Shown here in pieces: positions 8,018-14,371 of a stretch of 64,000 nt of DNA; position 1 is the stretch's first letter, and each line of letters begins with the position of its first letter. A model generated the notes under the pieces. It was not told where the DNA came from. It did no database searches and saw nothing but the letters and a program-made list of their open reading frames with translations. The position numbers were made by a program, and so were the translations under genes. The DNA lies in NCBI GenBank assembly GCA_949287905.1, contig CASEHX010000018.1:153496-217495 (forward strand). Direction: 5' to 3'. This stretch comes from an uncultured Olsenella sp. (GTDB lineage: Bacteria; Actinomycetota; Coriobacteriia; Coriobacteriales; Atopobiaceae).

Positions 8018-8044
8018 AAAAGGCCCCGACGTCTGCCGGGGCCT
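8018..8044 (-). terminator. Intrinsic terminator ahead of the packaging genes
   Basis: A perfect 8-bp stem (AGGCCCCG at 8021-8028, CGGGGCCT at 8037-8044) with an 8-nt loop is followed on the minus strand by TTTT. It lies 20 bp before the small-terminase start. Transcripts from the early operon or from a promoter at about 8066 would have to pass it. Confidence 0.75.
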
Positions 8045-8065
8045 CATCGTCTCGCGCTCGTGCGC

Positions 8066-8126
8066 AGAATAGTCATATCACGCGGACCATGGGGTTTCAT
8101 AGGGTCGGACGGGGTCGCGTGGGGTC
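8066..8126 (-). promoter_or_regulatory. Candidate late promoter with four 10-bp tandem repeats
   Basis: Positions 8087-8126 are four consecutive 10-bp units on the plus strand (CCATGGGGTT, TCATAGGGTC, GGACGGGGTC, GCGTGGGGTC), so the GGGGTC/GGGTC core repeats once per DNA turn. On the minus strand they precede a TATTCT box (8066-8071) by 15 bp. The array lies directly behind the gene for a sigma-like regulator and ahead of a terminator and the terminase genes. The repeats are seen; the activator-binding or packaging-site role is inferred. Confidence 0.55.
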
Positions 8127-8132
8127 GATTTC

Positions 8133-8777
8133 TCATCCCTCCGCGTCCCCCCTCCCCCCGATCACGTTCGCCCAGCCGAGGAAGTCGATGCAGTCGAAGC
8201 CCTGGTCGCAGAGCGCCCGCAGCGACTTCGCGCTGTCGGCCGAGTATCCGAGAGCGGCCGCGACCTCCGACCACGGGCGGGCGTCGACGTAGCGGAAGCT
8301 GATCGCGTCGGCCACGGCCGAGCCCATGAGCCGGTCCACTCCGCCCTTGCCCGACTCCTCGCCGTAGAGCACGCGGCACGCGAGGTCGATCAGCTCGTAG
8401 CCCTCCTCCATGCGCCGGCGCGCCCTCTCCTCGAAGTCCAGGCGGGCGTCCGTCGCGGCCGTGCGGTCTGAGACGGAGCCCGAGCGCCCCTGCGCCTCGT
8501 AGCCCTGGGCGCGGACGCCCTCGCGGGCCTCCATGCGCAGGAGCGCCTGGCGGGTGCGCTCGAGGTCCACGGAGACGCCGCGCACCGTCTCGAAGAAGCT
8601 GCGGGCGTCGGCGTAGGACGAGAGGTCCGTGAGCGACGGCGCGCGAGGCCCCCGTGGGGCGCCCTCGTCCGCTCTCGCGCCCTCTGTCGGCACATCGGCC
8701 ACAGTTGCCCACTCGGCGCACGAGCGGGGCGCAGAATCGCCCTCAGGCCCTCGCTTCGCCCTCGCTTCGACCGTCAC
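8133..8777 (-). CDS. Putative late transcription regulator (sigma-70 region 4-like)
   Basis: A 214-residue protein with a disordered N-terminus (about 1-45), a helical middle, and a C-terminal helix-turn-helix. The segment AISFRYVDARPWSEVAAALG followed by YSADSAKSLRALCDQGF resembles sigma-70 region 4 and the DUF1492/ArpU/RinA-type phage activators ('RYi.g..W.eva..lgys...v..l'). Such proteins switch on late genes. Its place as the last gene before the terminase, with a 10-bp repeat array just behind it, fits that role. The GTG start at 8777 overlaps the upstream stop (GTGA); upstream frame is shadow. Confidence 0.7.
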   Translation of the reverse strand: MTVEARAKRGPEGDSAPRSCAEWATVADVPTEGARADEGAPRGPRAPSLTDLSSYADARSFFETVRGVSVDLERTRQALLRMEAREGVRAQGYEAQGRSGSVSDRTAATDARLDFEERARRRMEEGYELIDLACRVLYGEESGKGGVDRLMGSAVADAISFRYVDARPWSEVAAALGYSADSAKSLRALCDQGFDCIDFLGWANVIGGRGDAEG

Positions 8778-8908
8778 GACAGCGCCCCGGAGACGGCGTC
8801 GGCCATGACCCCAAGCGCCCAGGCGAGCGCCGCCACCGCAAGGGCGATGACGGCGGCGGTCAGGAGCGCGGCGATGACCTCGGCCATGAGCTGCTTCCAA
8901 TCTCTCAC
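8774..8908 (-). CDS. Small single-span membrane protein
   Basis: A 44-residue protein (MRDWKQLMAEVIAALL...) with one membrane span of about 25 hydrophobic residues (about 11-36), rich in Ala, Leu and Val. The GTG start overlaps the preceding stop and its own stop overlaps the next start, both as GTGA, so it is tightly coupled in the early operon. It has no lysis-type companion here. Function unknown. Confidence 0.7.
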   Translation of the reverse strand: MRDWKQLMAEVIAALLTAAVIALAVAALAWALGVMADAVSGALS

Positions 8909-9105
8909 GCGACCACCTCCACGCCGACGCGCACGACCGCTCCCACCGACGGGGCCTCGGCCTCCGGGCACACCCACGCGACCCCGCCCGGCCCGCCGGA
9001 GCGGTCGCACGAGACGAGCACGAGCCCCGTGTCCTCCCCGTCGGGGCCGTCCACCCGGCCGAGCGAGCAGACGCGGGAGATGAAGTCGTTCCTCAATCGG
9101 ACCAC
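8905..9105 (-). CDS. Hypothetical phage protein
   Basis: A 66-residue protein (MVRLRNDFISRVCSLGRVDG...) of beta character with Cys at 13, 33 and 46. The GTG start at 9105 is preceded by GAGAGG at good spacing. It begins a short unit (with the 44-residue membrane protein and the late regulator) after a 120-bp gap. No family recognised. Confidence 0.65.
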   Translation of the reverse strand: MVRLRNDFISRVCSLGRVDGPDGEDTGLVLVSCDRSGGPGGVAWVCPEAEAPSVGAVVRVGVEVVA

Positions 9106-9134
9106 CCCTAACCTCTCTTGTGAGTCAACCTTTC

Positions 9135-9174
9135 GGCCGTGGCGCGTGTGGCGTGTGGAACACGCCCCACGGCC
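9135..9174. other. 40-nt hairpin in early-operon gap
   Basis: GGCCGTGG at 9135-9142 pairs with its complement at 9167-9174, and an inner GCGTGT/ACACGC pair extends the stem. On the plus strand it is followed by a pyrimidine tract (about 9180-9200). It sits between two early-gene blocks and may stop transcription coming from the right only partly, as the T-rich side faces the other direction. Confidence 0.5.
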
Positions 9175-9218
9175 TCAGTCTCTTTTTCTCTCTTCTCTTC
9201 TTATTGGTTGAGCACCCG

Positions 9219-9256
9219 TTTAGCTTTGCTAGAGCTGTGCTTTAGCTTTGCTAGAG
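9219..9256. repeat. Two 16-bp direct repeats, 22-bp period
   Basis: TTTAGCTTTGCTAGAG occurs at 9219-9234 and again at 9241-9256. The second copy encodes the last codons of the gene at 9229-9627 and the first overlaps and follows its stop. The A/T-rich repeats stand out in this high-GC region. A protein-binding site (replication or regulation) or a slippage duplication could explain them. Confidence 0.8.
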
Positions 9257-9627
9257 CCTCCCTTTCTTCCTGCGACCCTCCTCCGACCGAATGCCTCGGC
9301 GTTCTCGTCCATCCGCCTCGACCTCAGCACGCCGTCTGAGCAGGAGACGAGTCCGACCTCCTCAAGGAACGAGACGAACTCGGCGGCGTCGGAGGCGCTC
9401 TCTGAGTCGATGATGGCCGCGAGGTTCTCCGCATCGTTGTCGGTCTCTAGCGGTATCCCGTGGCCCTGCTCCGACGCGAGAGCCTCGCAGAGCAGCCACC
9501 AGCGACCGTATCCGGCGACGCCGTACCTGCGAATCAGGCGCTTGCACTTCGGGTCGCCAGACGCGTCCGCATCGTGCGGAAAGTACCTGAGCGGCTTTGC
9601 CGCGAGCTCGGAGACCTCGTCCGCCAT
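9229..9627 (-). CDS. Lin1244/DUF4373-like replisome-organizer N-terminal protein
   Basis: A 132-residue protein with KPLRYFPHDADASGDPKCKR and GVAGYGRWWLLCEALASEQG, close to the DUF4373/Lin1244-Lin1753 N-terminal domain ('yfphd....d.ki..L...yG..GyG.y..ll'). In many phages this domain starts a replication initiator; here there is almost nothing after it except a Lys/Ala-rich tail ending at the 16-bp repeats. It may be a stand-alone DNA-binding protein or a shortened initiator. It could act at an origin near 9106-9256. Confidence 0.75.
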   Translation of the reverse strand: MADEVSELAAKPLRYFPHDADASGDPKCKRLIRRYGVAGYGRWWLLCEALASEQGHGIPLETDNDAENLAAIIDSESASDAAEFVSFLEEVGLVSCSDGVLRSRRMDENAEAFGRRRVAGRKGGSSKAKAQL

Positions 9628-9631
9628 CCGA

Positions 9632-9853
9632 TCACCTCCTCAACTGGGATGAACAGTCGAGGTCGCGGCAGAGGGCGCCGAGCGCCCCCGTGTCGGCCGT
9701 CTTGGACATCAGGGCGGCGAGGGCCCGCGCGGCCCCTCCCGGTGCCTGCGAGAGGCCCCTGCGGTCGCAGCCGAGGGCCGCGCACAGCACCTCGGTCGCG
9801 GTGGCGTCGGCCGGCAGGGCGCGGAGGCGCGAGGCCGCGTCACGGGCGCTCAC
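9632..9853 (-). CDS. Hypothetical phage protein
   Basis: A 73-residue, Ala/Arg/Leu-rich helical protein (MSARDAASRLRALPADATAT...). The GTG at 9853 overlaps the stop of the lipoprotein-like gene (GTGA). It ends 4 bp before the DUF4373-like gene. The two pairs of Cys residues (about 29 and 62-69) could be structural. No family recognised. Confidence 0.6.
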   Translation of the reverse strand: MSARDAASRLRALPADATATEVLCAALGCDRRGLSQAPGGAARALAALMSKTADTGALGALCRDLDCSSQLRR

Positions 9854-10152
9854 TCCCCCGCCTCCAGCACCAGCAGGGGCGTCCCGTCGGCGTCGAGCAG
9901 CGGCGTGATGCCGTACTTGTACCGGTATAGGTACTGGGCCCCGGTGCTGTGGTCCACGATGACCTCCCAGTACGCGAGGTTGGTGCCGTGCGCCGAGAAG
10001 CGGCCCTGCCCGGTCTCGAGCGTCGAGAACTCGGCCGAATCGGGCCATCCGGCGGAGTCGGGCGCCGCGCACCCGGTCAGAGCCAGTACGAGCAGCCCGA
10101 AGGCGACGCCAAGGAGAAACGCCGCGACCATCGTCTTCGCGAGCTTCCTCAT
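9850..10152 (-). CDS. Putative lipoprotein (DUF6440-like)
   Basis: A 100-residue protein with a basic start (MRKLAKTM), a hydrophobic span and a lipobox LALTGC with Cys at 28, so it is probably a secreted lipid-anchored protein. The mature part contains DHSTGAQYLYRYKYGITPLL, resembling DUF6440 ('d..TGv.Yl......gItpL.d.dG'). Such small phage lipoproteins may modify the cell surface, for example as superinfection exclusion factors. The ATG overlaps the upstream stop (ATGA). The lipobox is seen; the function is inferred. Confidence 0.75.
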   Translation of the reverse strand: MRKLAKTMVAAFLLGVAFGLLVLALTGCAAPDSAGWPDSAEFSTLETGQGRFSAHGTNLAYWEVIVDHSTGAQYLYRYKYGITPLLDADGTPLLVLEAGE

Positions 10153-10622
10153 GATGCCTCCCCTCCCGTCTCCCCTATCGCATCCATGATCTCGTCTGCT
10201 ATCTCCCGCGCGGCGCCGGCCGAGAGGACCTCGCGGTCGCCGAGCGAGCGCAGGCCGGACGCGACGGCTCGCAGCGCCTCGCGGTCCACGGGACGCGCGG
10301 TCCTCGCCGTCACGCGCTCGGGATGCCTGTACTCCTCGATGGCGGACATGATGGAGCAGTAGAGGAAGTCCTCCGCACCGTCCGCTCCCTCCAGGCGCTC
10401 GAAGCACCACTCGTGGATGGAGTCGATGCCGCGCTCGGTCGGGTCGGATGCGACAGCGTCGCGACAGTTATGCGACGTGTCGCCCGGGTCGATGAGGTCG
10501 GCGAGGCGGGAGAACAGGCGCCCACCCCCCACGCCGAGCACGCACATCAGCACCGTCAGCGACGGGCCGCTCTCCGCCCTCAGCGCCGCCGCCACGCGCC
10601 GTCTCTCGTCGTCAGTAGCCAC
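10149..10622 (-). CDS. Hypothetical phage protein
   Basis: A 157-residue helical protein (MATDDERRRVAAALRAESGP...) with LFSRLADLIDPGDTSHNCRD and a C-terminal helical domain. The N-terminal 60 residues follow a pattern that I associate with Coriobacteriia prophage proteins, but no function is known to me. It overlaps the lipoprotein-like gene by ATGA and its start overlaps the upstream gene by 11 bp. Confidence 0.7.
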   Translation of the reverse strand: MATDDERRRVAAALRAESGPSLTVLMCVLGVGGGRLFSRLADLIDPGDTSHNCRDAVASDPTERGIDSIHEWCFERLEGADGAEDFLYCSIMSAIEEYRHPERVTARTARPVDREALRAVASGLRSLGDREVLSAGAAREIADEIMDAIGETGGEAS

Positions 10623-10806
10623 TCTCGTCCTCCTCCACTCCCTGCCTCACGCAGTCGCACGCGAGGCGCCTCGCCTCCATCTCGGCGCGGTACAGCCAGC
10701 CCGCCGCCGAGTCCCAGTCCACGCCCGGCCTCGACAGCAGCCGCATCGCGCGGCGCAGGTCGGCGCGTATCTCGCCCACGCGGTCGCGGGCCTCGTCGGC
10801 GGTCAA
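10612..10806 (-). CDS. Small helical phage protein
   Basis: A 64-residue protein (MTADEARDRVGEIRADLRRA...) with two amphipathic helices and one CxC pair. The start is taken as TTG at 10806, because TTGA overlaps the upstream stop as in neighbouring gene pairs; no ATG or GTG lies nearby in frame. The upstream continuation of the frame is shadow. Function unknown; the start is uncertain. Confidence 0.55.
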   Translation of the reverse strand: MTADEARDRVGEIRADLRRAMRLLSRPGVDWDSAAGWLYRAEMEARRLACDCVRQGVEEDESGY

Positions 10807-11006
10807 ACCCTCACCGCCTTCCCGATGTGCAGCCTCCTGCCGCAGCCCGGGCACGCCGGGCGCGGGCGGCTCTCGTCGGCACCGCAGCGCAGCAGCTCGG
10901 CGATGGTGAACGGCACCCTCGAGCCGCACTCCGGGCAGGTCGAGAACACCTTCTTGCTGTCCAGCTCGTCGTTTCCGACGGCGATGTACGGGACCTCGTC
11001 TTTCAT
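10803..11006 (-). CDS. Small zinc-ribbon protein
   Basis: A 67-residue protein with STCPECGSRVPF near residue 24 and ACPGCGRRLHIG near residue 52. The two CPxCG knuckles form a typical zinc ribbon. Zinc ribbons in small phage proteins usually bind nucleic acid or a host protein. The ATG at 11006 overlaps the upstream stop (ATGA). Confidence 0.75.
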   Translation of the reverse strand: MKDEVPYIAVGNDELDSKKVFSTCPECGSRVPFTIAELLRCGADESRPRPACPGCGRRLHIGKAVRV

Positions 11007-11479
11007 GCGTCCTCCCTCTCGTAGCGCGCGCCGTACGACTCCTTCGCGATCCTCCATATGGCCTCGGCGGCCGCCATCTTGCGGCGCCAGCGGCACGACT
11101 CGGGCGGCTGCGGCACGGCCTCCACGAGCCGGCCCCAGGACGCGTCGGGGCAGAGGACGCCCGCGAAGCTCGGCGCCATGCCCTCGTCCCTGAGCTCGGC
11201 GAGCAGCTCGCGGGTGCACACCAGCCAGTTGACGTCCCCGACGAAGTTGAGCCCGTGGCCGCTGTCGAAGTCGGCCATGCAGCTCTTGACCTCCATGCAC
11301 GTGAGAAGCCCGCGCTCGATTGAGGCGGCGTCAGGGCGCTCGCCGTAAGGGCTGAAGCCCATGAGGTCGACCCTTCCGCCCCCGGGGACCTCCACCTCGG
11401 GCGCCCACAGGCGGAATCGGCGGCGCATCCGCGTCTCGGCGAGGGCGGTTAGGGCCTCGGTGGTCTCGGACCTAGTCAT
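11003..11479 (-). CDS. MmcB-like PD-(D/E)XK nuclease
   Basis: A 158-residue protein. The segment GGRVDLMGFSPYG supplies the Asp and LLTCMEVKSCMADFDSG supplies the E-x-K of a PD-(D/E)XK nuclease core. This layout matches MmcB/DUF1064-like DNA repair nucleases ('r.D.l....... .. .EiK.s..Df..D.K'). It probably acts on branched or damaged DNA in phage recombination, alongside the second nuclease at 16574-17011. The start overlaps the upstream gene by 8 bp. Confidence 0.7.
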   Translation of the reverse strand: MTRSETTEALTALAETRMRRRFRLWAPEVEVPGGGRVDLMGFSPYGERPDAASIERGLLTCMEVKSCMADFDSGHGLNFVGDVNWLVCTRELLAELRDEGMAPSFAGVLCPDASWGRLVEAVPQPPESCRWRRKMAAAEAIWRIAKESYGARYEREDA

Positions 11480-11768
11480 CGGCCTCACGTCCCCTGCAGG
11501 ACGCGAAGCACGCGCCCGGGTCGTAGTCGGGGCACCCGCCCTCGTCAAAGCGGTGATGGCCGATGCGCTCGTCCGGAACGAGGTCGGGGAACCTCTCGGG
11601 GTCGTACGGCTCAAGCATCTCGATGGCCGTCATGGCTGCCGTGCATCCATGCGTGTAGCACACGAAGCAGGCGTTCGTTTCGACGTTCACGCTCGCCACG
11701 CGACCGATCTCCGGGCTCTCGTAGCCCGGAGCGAACACCACCCAGTCTCCCCTCTTGAACTCGGCCAT
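11472..11768 (-). CDS. Hypothetical phage protein
   Basis: A 98-residue protein whose start (MAEFKRGDWVVFAPGYESPE) has an SH3-like/KOW-like beta pattern. It is followed by a Cys/His-rich C-terminus (CPDYDPGACFASC). The upstream stop and its ATG share one base (TGATG). Possible small nucleic-acid-binding beta barrel; no family recognised. Confidence 0.65.
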   Translation of the reverse strand: MAEFKRGDWVVFAPGYESPEIGRVASVNVETNACFVCYTHGCTAAMTAIEMLEPYDPERFPDLVPDERIGHHRFDEGGCPDYDPGACFASCRGREADD

Positions 11769-11926
11769 CACTTTCCCCTCTCGTCCGGGTACCTCTCCAT
11801 GTACTCGCGGGTTATCGGGCCGACCATCGCGTCGGCCTCGGCCTCGCCGCGCTCGCGCGCCGCCCTGTTGCGGAGACGCCACGCCGTGCGGGCGAACCAC
11901 CGCTCGAATCGCTCCATGACCCCCAT
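11768..11926 (-). CDS. Small basic phage protein
   Basis: A 52-residue basic helical protein (MGVMERFERWFARTAWRLRN...). The start and stop are both coupled by TGATG overlaps with its neighbours. An amphipathic N-terminal helix is likely. Function unknown. Confidence 0.6.
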   Translation of the reverse strand: MGVMERFERWFARTAWRLRNRAARERGEAEADAMVGPITREYMERYPDERGK

Positions 11927-12216
11927 CACTTCCCCCTCTCCGCCAGCTTGCGCCGACGTCTCGTCTCCGCATGGTGCGCCGCGTCGTAGCGCAGGTGACA
12001 CGGAGCGCACAGCGCGCGCAGGTTCTCACGGCTGCAGTCCGACGGGTCGTGGTTGACATGCGACACGGTGAGCGTCCTCCTGTGCGTGTCGAACGGCTCG
12101 CCGGGTCTGCGGCACTGCTTGCCGCACTGCTCGCAGCGCCACCCGGCCTCGTCCTTGACCTCGCGGGCGATGCGCTCCCAGTCATCGGGGTACTTCCATC
12201 GCTCCATCGGCATCAT
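11926..12216 (-). CDS. HNH endonuclease
   Basis: A 96-residue HNH nuclease. CEQCGKQC forms the first zinc pair, LTVSHVNHDPSDCSRENL carries the HNH core (His and Asn), and ALCAPCHLRYD gives the second zinc pair and the last His. Small HNH proteins assist cos/pac cleavage when next to terminase; this one is in the early recombination region instead, so DNA processing or a free-standing nuclease is more likely. The stop overlaps the next start (TGATG). Confidence 0.88.
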   Translation of the reverse strand: MMPMERWKYPDDWERIAREVKDEAGWRCEQCGKQCRRPGEPFDTHRRTLTVSHVNHDPSDCSRENLRALCAPCHLRYDAAHHAETRRRRKLAERGK

Positions 12217-13421
12217 CGGTCACGCTCCGCCAGCGCCCTCGCGCGGCGCACGAGGCTATCGAGCGCAGCGCCCAGCGTGTTCTCGCCGACGCACCCAGCG
12301 GCGGCCTCTTGGGCGTCGAAGAGGTCTTGATTCGAACGCCATGCCACCACCATCGCACTGATGTCCTCAGCCAATCGGTCTAGGCTGTCGGGGCGCTCGT
12401 GGGTGAGGTCGGACGGGCAGTAGTTGAAGATGACCGGCGTGCCGAAGGCCTCAGTGCCATCCGAGCAGCCGACAAGACCAACGACGCTCGTCACAAGATG
12501 CATGACTGTGAGCCTCTTTCCATTCGTCCTTTTCCACACCGTCTCCCCCTCGCGCAGCGGCAGGCCGTCCGCCGCGAGGACGGGTGCGCGGTGGGTGATC
12601 TGGTCTGGGCGGTAGTCGCACACTGCACCGCCACCGACAGTAACGAACCCATCTGAGACACTGGCGACCGACAGCGGCGTTCCGCAGCCGTCGACCTCGT
12701 ACACCGTGTCCCCCACGCGAATCGCCACCCCGTCCGCGTCGAGCACCTTGGGCGCGGGGCGCTTGACGCGCTCGCCGTAGTCTGCCTTGAACTGCGGCTT
12801 CTCGTCGCAGAAGTCGTAGAGGCTGAAGTAGCACCCCATGAATCGAATCTGCTTGACGGTATAGGTCTTGCCGTCCTTGCCCATGAACTCGTCCCCGACA
12901 CGCACAGGCTCGCCGTCCTCGAACCTCGGCCACTCCATGCCCTCGGGCATGAGGCGCGGGCGCATGTCGTCAATGGTCTTGCCCAGCTCCTCGATGGTCT
13001 CGCGACGCTCGGCACACTTGCGCTCAAGCTCCCACGCGTGCGCCTTAAGGCGGTCGCACCTCTGCTCGTGTCTGCTCTTTGCCTCTTCGAGCCACGCCGC
13101 GGGAACGTATCCCTTCCAGCGGCGCTTCACCGCGTCAAGCCCGCCATGCTCGCGCACCCACGCGATTGCGTCGCGCTCCTCCTGCGGCAGGAGGTCGTAG
13201 GCGCTCATGGAGACGTCGGCGGCTCGCTCGCCCATCCTGAAGCAGTCCTCGGCGTGCTCGCGCTCGATCTGGTCGGCGATGTCGTTGAGCACGTCTCGCA
13301 TCCTCCCGCCTTTATTGTCTTTACTCAAGTCATGGCCCGTGCAATAGTGCGTGTCTGTACAGGCCCACACCGAGCAATTGACCCCGTTCGCCAGCTCGCG
13401 CAGGCGCTCGATTCCGGTCAT
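12213..13421 (-). CDS. Hypothetical protein with repeated RVGDTVY-type modules
   Basis: A 402-residue protein. Residues 1-150 are helical, with a coiled coil around 115-150. The rest consists of at least three related beta modules: VRVGDEFMGKDGKTYTV, IRVGDTVYEVDGCGTPLSV and LREGETVWKRTNGKRLTVMH, each starting with a 'dG.p.r.Ge.V' strand pair; two end near the pattern 'ithraP' or 'lTHERP'. I associate this kind of repeat with Coriobacteriia prophage proteins of unknown role. A short C-terminal helical domain follows. The start overlaps the upstream stop (ATGA). Confidence 0.75.
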   Translation of the reverse strand: MTGIERLRELANGVNCSVWACTDTHYCTGHDLSKDNKGGRMRDVLNDIADQIEREHAEDCFRMGERAADVSMSAYDLLPQEERDAIAWVREHGGLDAVKRRWKGYVPAAWLEEAKSRHEQRCDRLKAHAWELERKCAERRETIEELGKTIDDMRPRLMPEGMEWPRFEDGEPVRVGDEFMGKDGKTYTVKQIRFMGCYFSLYDFCDEKPQFKADYGERVKRPAPKVLDADGVAIRVGDTVYEVDGCGTPLSVASVSDGFVTVGGGAVCDYRPDQITHRAPVLAADGLPLREGETVWKRTNGKRLTVMHLVTSVVGLVGCSDGTEAFGTPVIFNYCPSDLTHERPDSLDRLAEDISAMVVAWRSNQDLFDAQEAAAGCVGENTLGAALDSLVRRARALAERDR

Positions 13422-13678
13422 CTCGCACCGCCCTTCGCGTAGAGTCCATTAGGGCTGAAGGCAAAACGCCTGTACTCGTCCACCTTCCCGCCCGTTGTCA
13501 CGACCTCGCCCCTGAGCGCGCGACTGCGCCTCTGGCTCACGATCTCGGCCACGGTCGAGTCCTTCCTGCTCGCCGCGTATCCCAGGGTGACCCCCTCTTC
13601 CCTGGCGATTTGCTTGAGCTGCTTGAGCGTGAGCCCCATGAGGCGCTCGCGCATCTCGTCCCAGACTTCCTCGCTCAT
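13418..13678 (-). CDS. Small SAP/Rho-N-like DNA-binding protein
   Basis: An 86-residue protein starting MSEEVWDEMRERLMGLTLKQ. 'LTLKQLKQIAREEGVTLGYA' is a Rho-N/SAP-like helix-extension-helix pattern, consistent with nucleic-acid binding. The ATG at 13678 has GGGGGGAG upstream. The reading frame continues to 13714 without a better start. Its stop overlaps the following large gene (ATGA). Confidence 0.7.
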   Translation of the reverse strand: MSEEVWDEMRERLMGLTLKQLKQIAREEGVTLGYAASRKDSTVAEIVSQRRSRALRGEVVTTGGKVDEYRRFAFSPNGLYAKGGAR

Positions 13679-13688
13679 GTCTCCCCCC

Positions 13689-13904
13689 TCATCGCCCGGA
13701 GGCGCCTCGCGCACGCCTCCGGGCCGTCGTCTCGTCCCCGCCCGCGGCCCCGGGGCGCGGGGGCCGCGCGAGCGGCCCCTCCCTGCCCCTCAGGACCGAC
13801 GCGGCCCAGCACTCTCGCTCCCACAGGCACCCCGCGCACTCGCCCTCGCGGTGCCAGCCGAGGCAGCGCGGCGCGTCACGCCCCGGCACGGGGACCGCCC
13901 CCAT
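13689..13904 (-). CDS. Small Cys-cluster protein
   Basis: A 71-residue protein with CLGWHREGECAGCLWERECW at residues 14-33, four cysteines in a 20-residue stretch that could bind zinc or an Fe-S cluster, followed by a low-complexity basic tail. It overlaps the upstream HTH gene by 29 bp if the ATG at 13904 is used; a GTG at 13889 reduces this to 14 bp. Function unknown. Confidence 0.55.
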   Translation of the reverse strand: MGAVPVPGRDAPRCLGWHREGECAGCLWERECWAASVLRGREGPLARPPRPGAAGGDETTARRRARGASGR

Positions 13905-14085
13905 CCCCGCCCGCGTGGCGGCGGAGGTACCTGCGCACGGTCCTCTCGGTCAGCGAGAAGCGCATGGAGATCTCCTCCAGGCTCGCGCCGCGTCTGCGCA
14001 TCATGAGCAGCTCGTCGACCTCCCAGTCGGAGAGGGCGGGCTTCGCCCCGGCGCCGGGCCTCCGCCCGCCGCGCCCCGCCGTCAC
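13876..14085 (-). CDS. Small helix-turn-helix protein
   Basis: A 69-residue protein: a Gly/Arg-rich N-terminus, then LSDWEVDELLMMRRRGASLE and ISMRFSLTERTVRRYLRR, a classic tri-helical HTH of the sigma region 4/resolvase type. The GTG start overlaps the upstream stop (GTGA). It may regulate the early operon or act as a DNA-binding accessory factor. Confidence 0.72.
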   Translation of the reverse strand: MTAGRGGRRPGAGAKPALSDWEVDELLMMRRRGASLEEISMRFSLTERTVRRYLRRHAGGDGGGPRAGA

Positions 14086-14354
14086 GCCGCCCCCGTCCAG
14101 CAGTCCTCCCAGTCGTGCCACTGGTCGAGCGGCACGAGGCGGGGCTCGTCGCCCTCGTACGCGCAGATGCCGTACCCGGCGTCGAGCTCCTCGCGCAGGC
14201 GGTCGCCCGCCTCGTCGAAGCAGCCCTCGGCGCAGTGGGCGCACTCGCGGCACGTCCCGCCGCTCGGGTGGTCCTCGCCCTCCGCCATGTGCCGCTCGGC
14301 CGCCGCGAGGGTGCAGCCCTCGACGGCGAGGTCCACGGCCTCGTCGCTCTGCAT
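14082..14354 (-). CDS. Cys-rich hypothetical protein
   Basis: A 90-residue acidic protein with CRECAHCAEGC at about residues 34-44, plus a further Cys near 65 (GICAYEG) and one near the C-terminus. The CxxCxxCxxxC cluster suggests a metal site. It lies behind the annealing-protein candidate. Family not recognised. Confidence 0.65.
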   Translation of the reverse strand: MQSDEAVDLAVEGCTLAAAERHMAEGEDHPSGGTCRECAHCAEGCFDEAGDRLREELDAGYGICAYEGDEPRLVPLDQWHDWEDCWTGAA

Positions 14355-14371
14355 GTCCGCTCGCCTCCCCG

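Noticed and set aside
8774..9010. Longer form of the 44-residue membrane protein
   Set aside because: The upstream part overlaps the 66-residue gene and is Arg/Gly-rich; the GTGA overlap at 8908 gives a better start.
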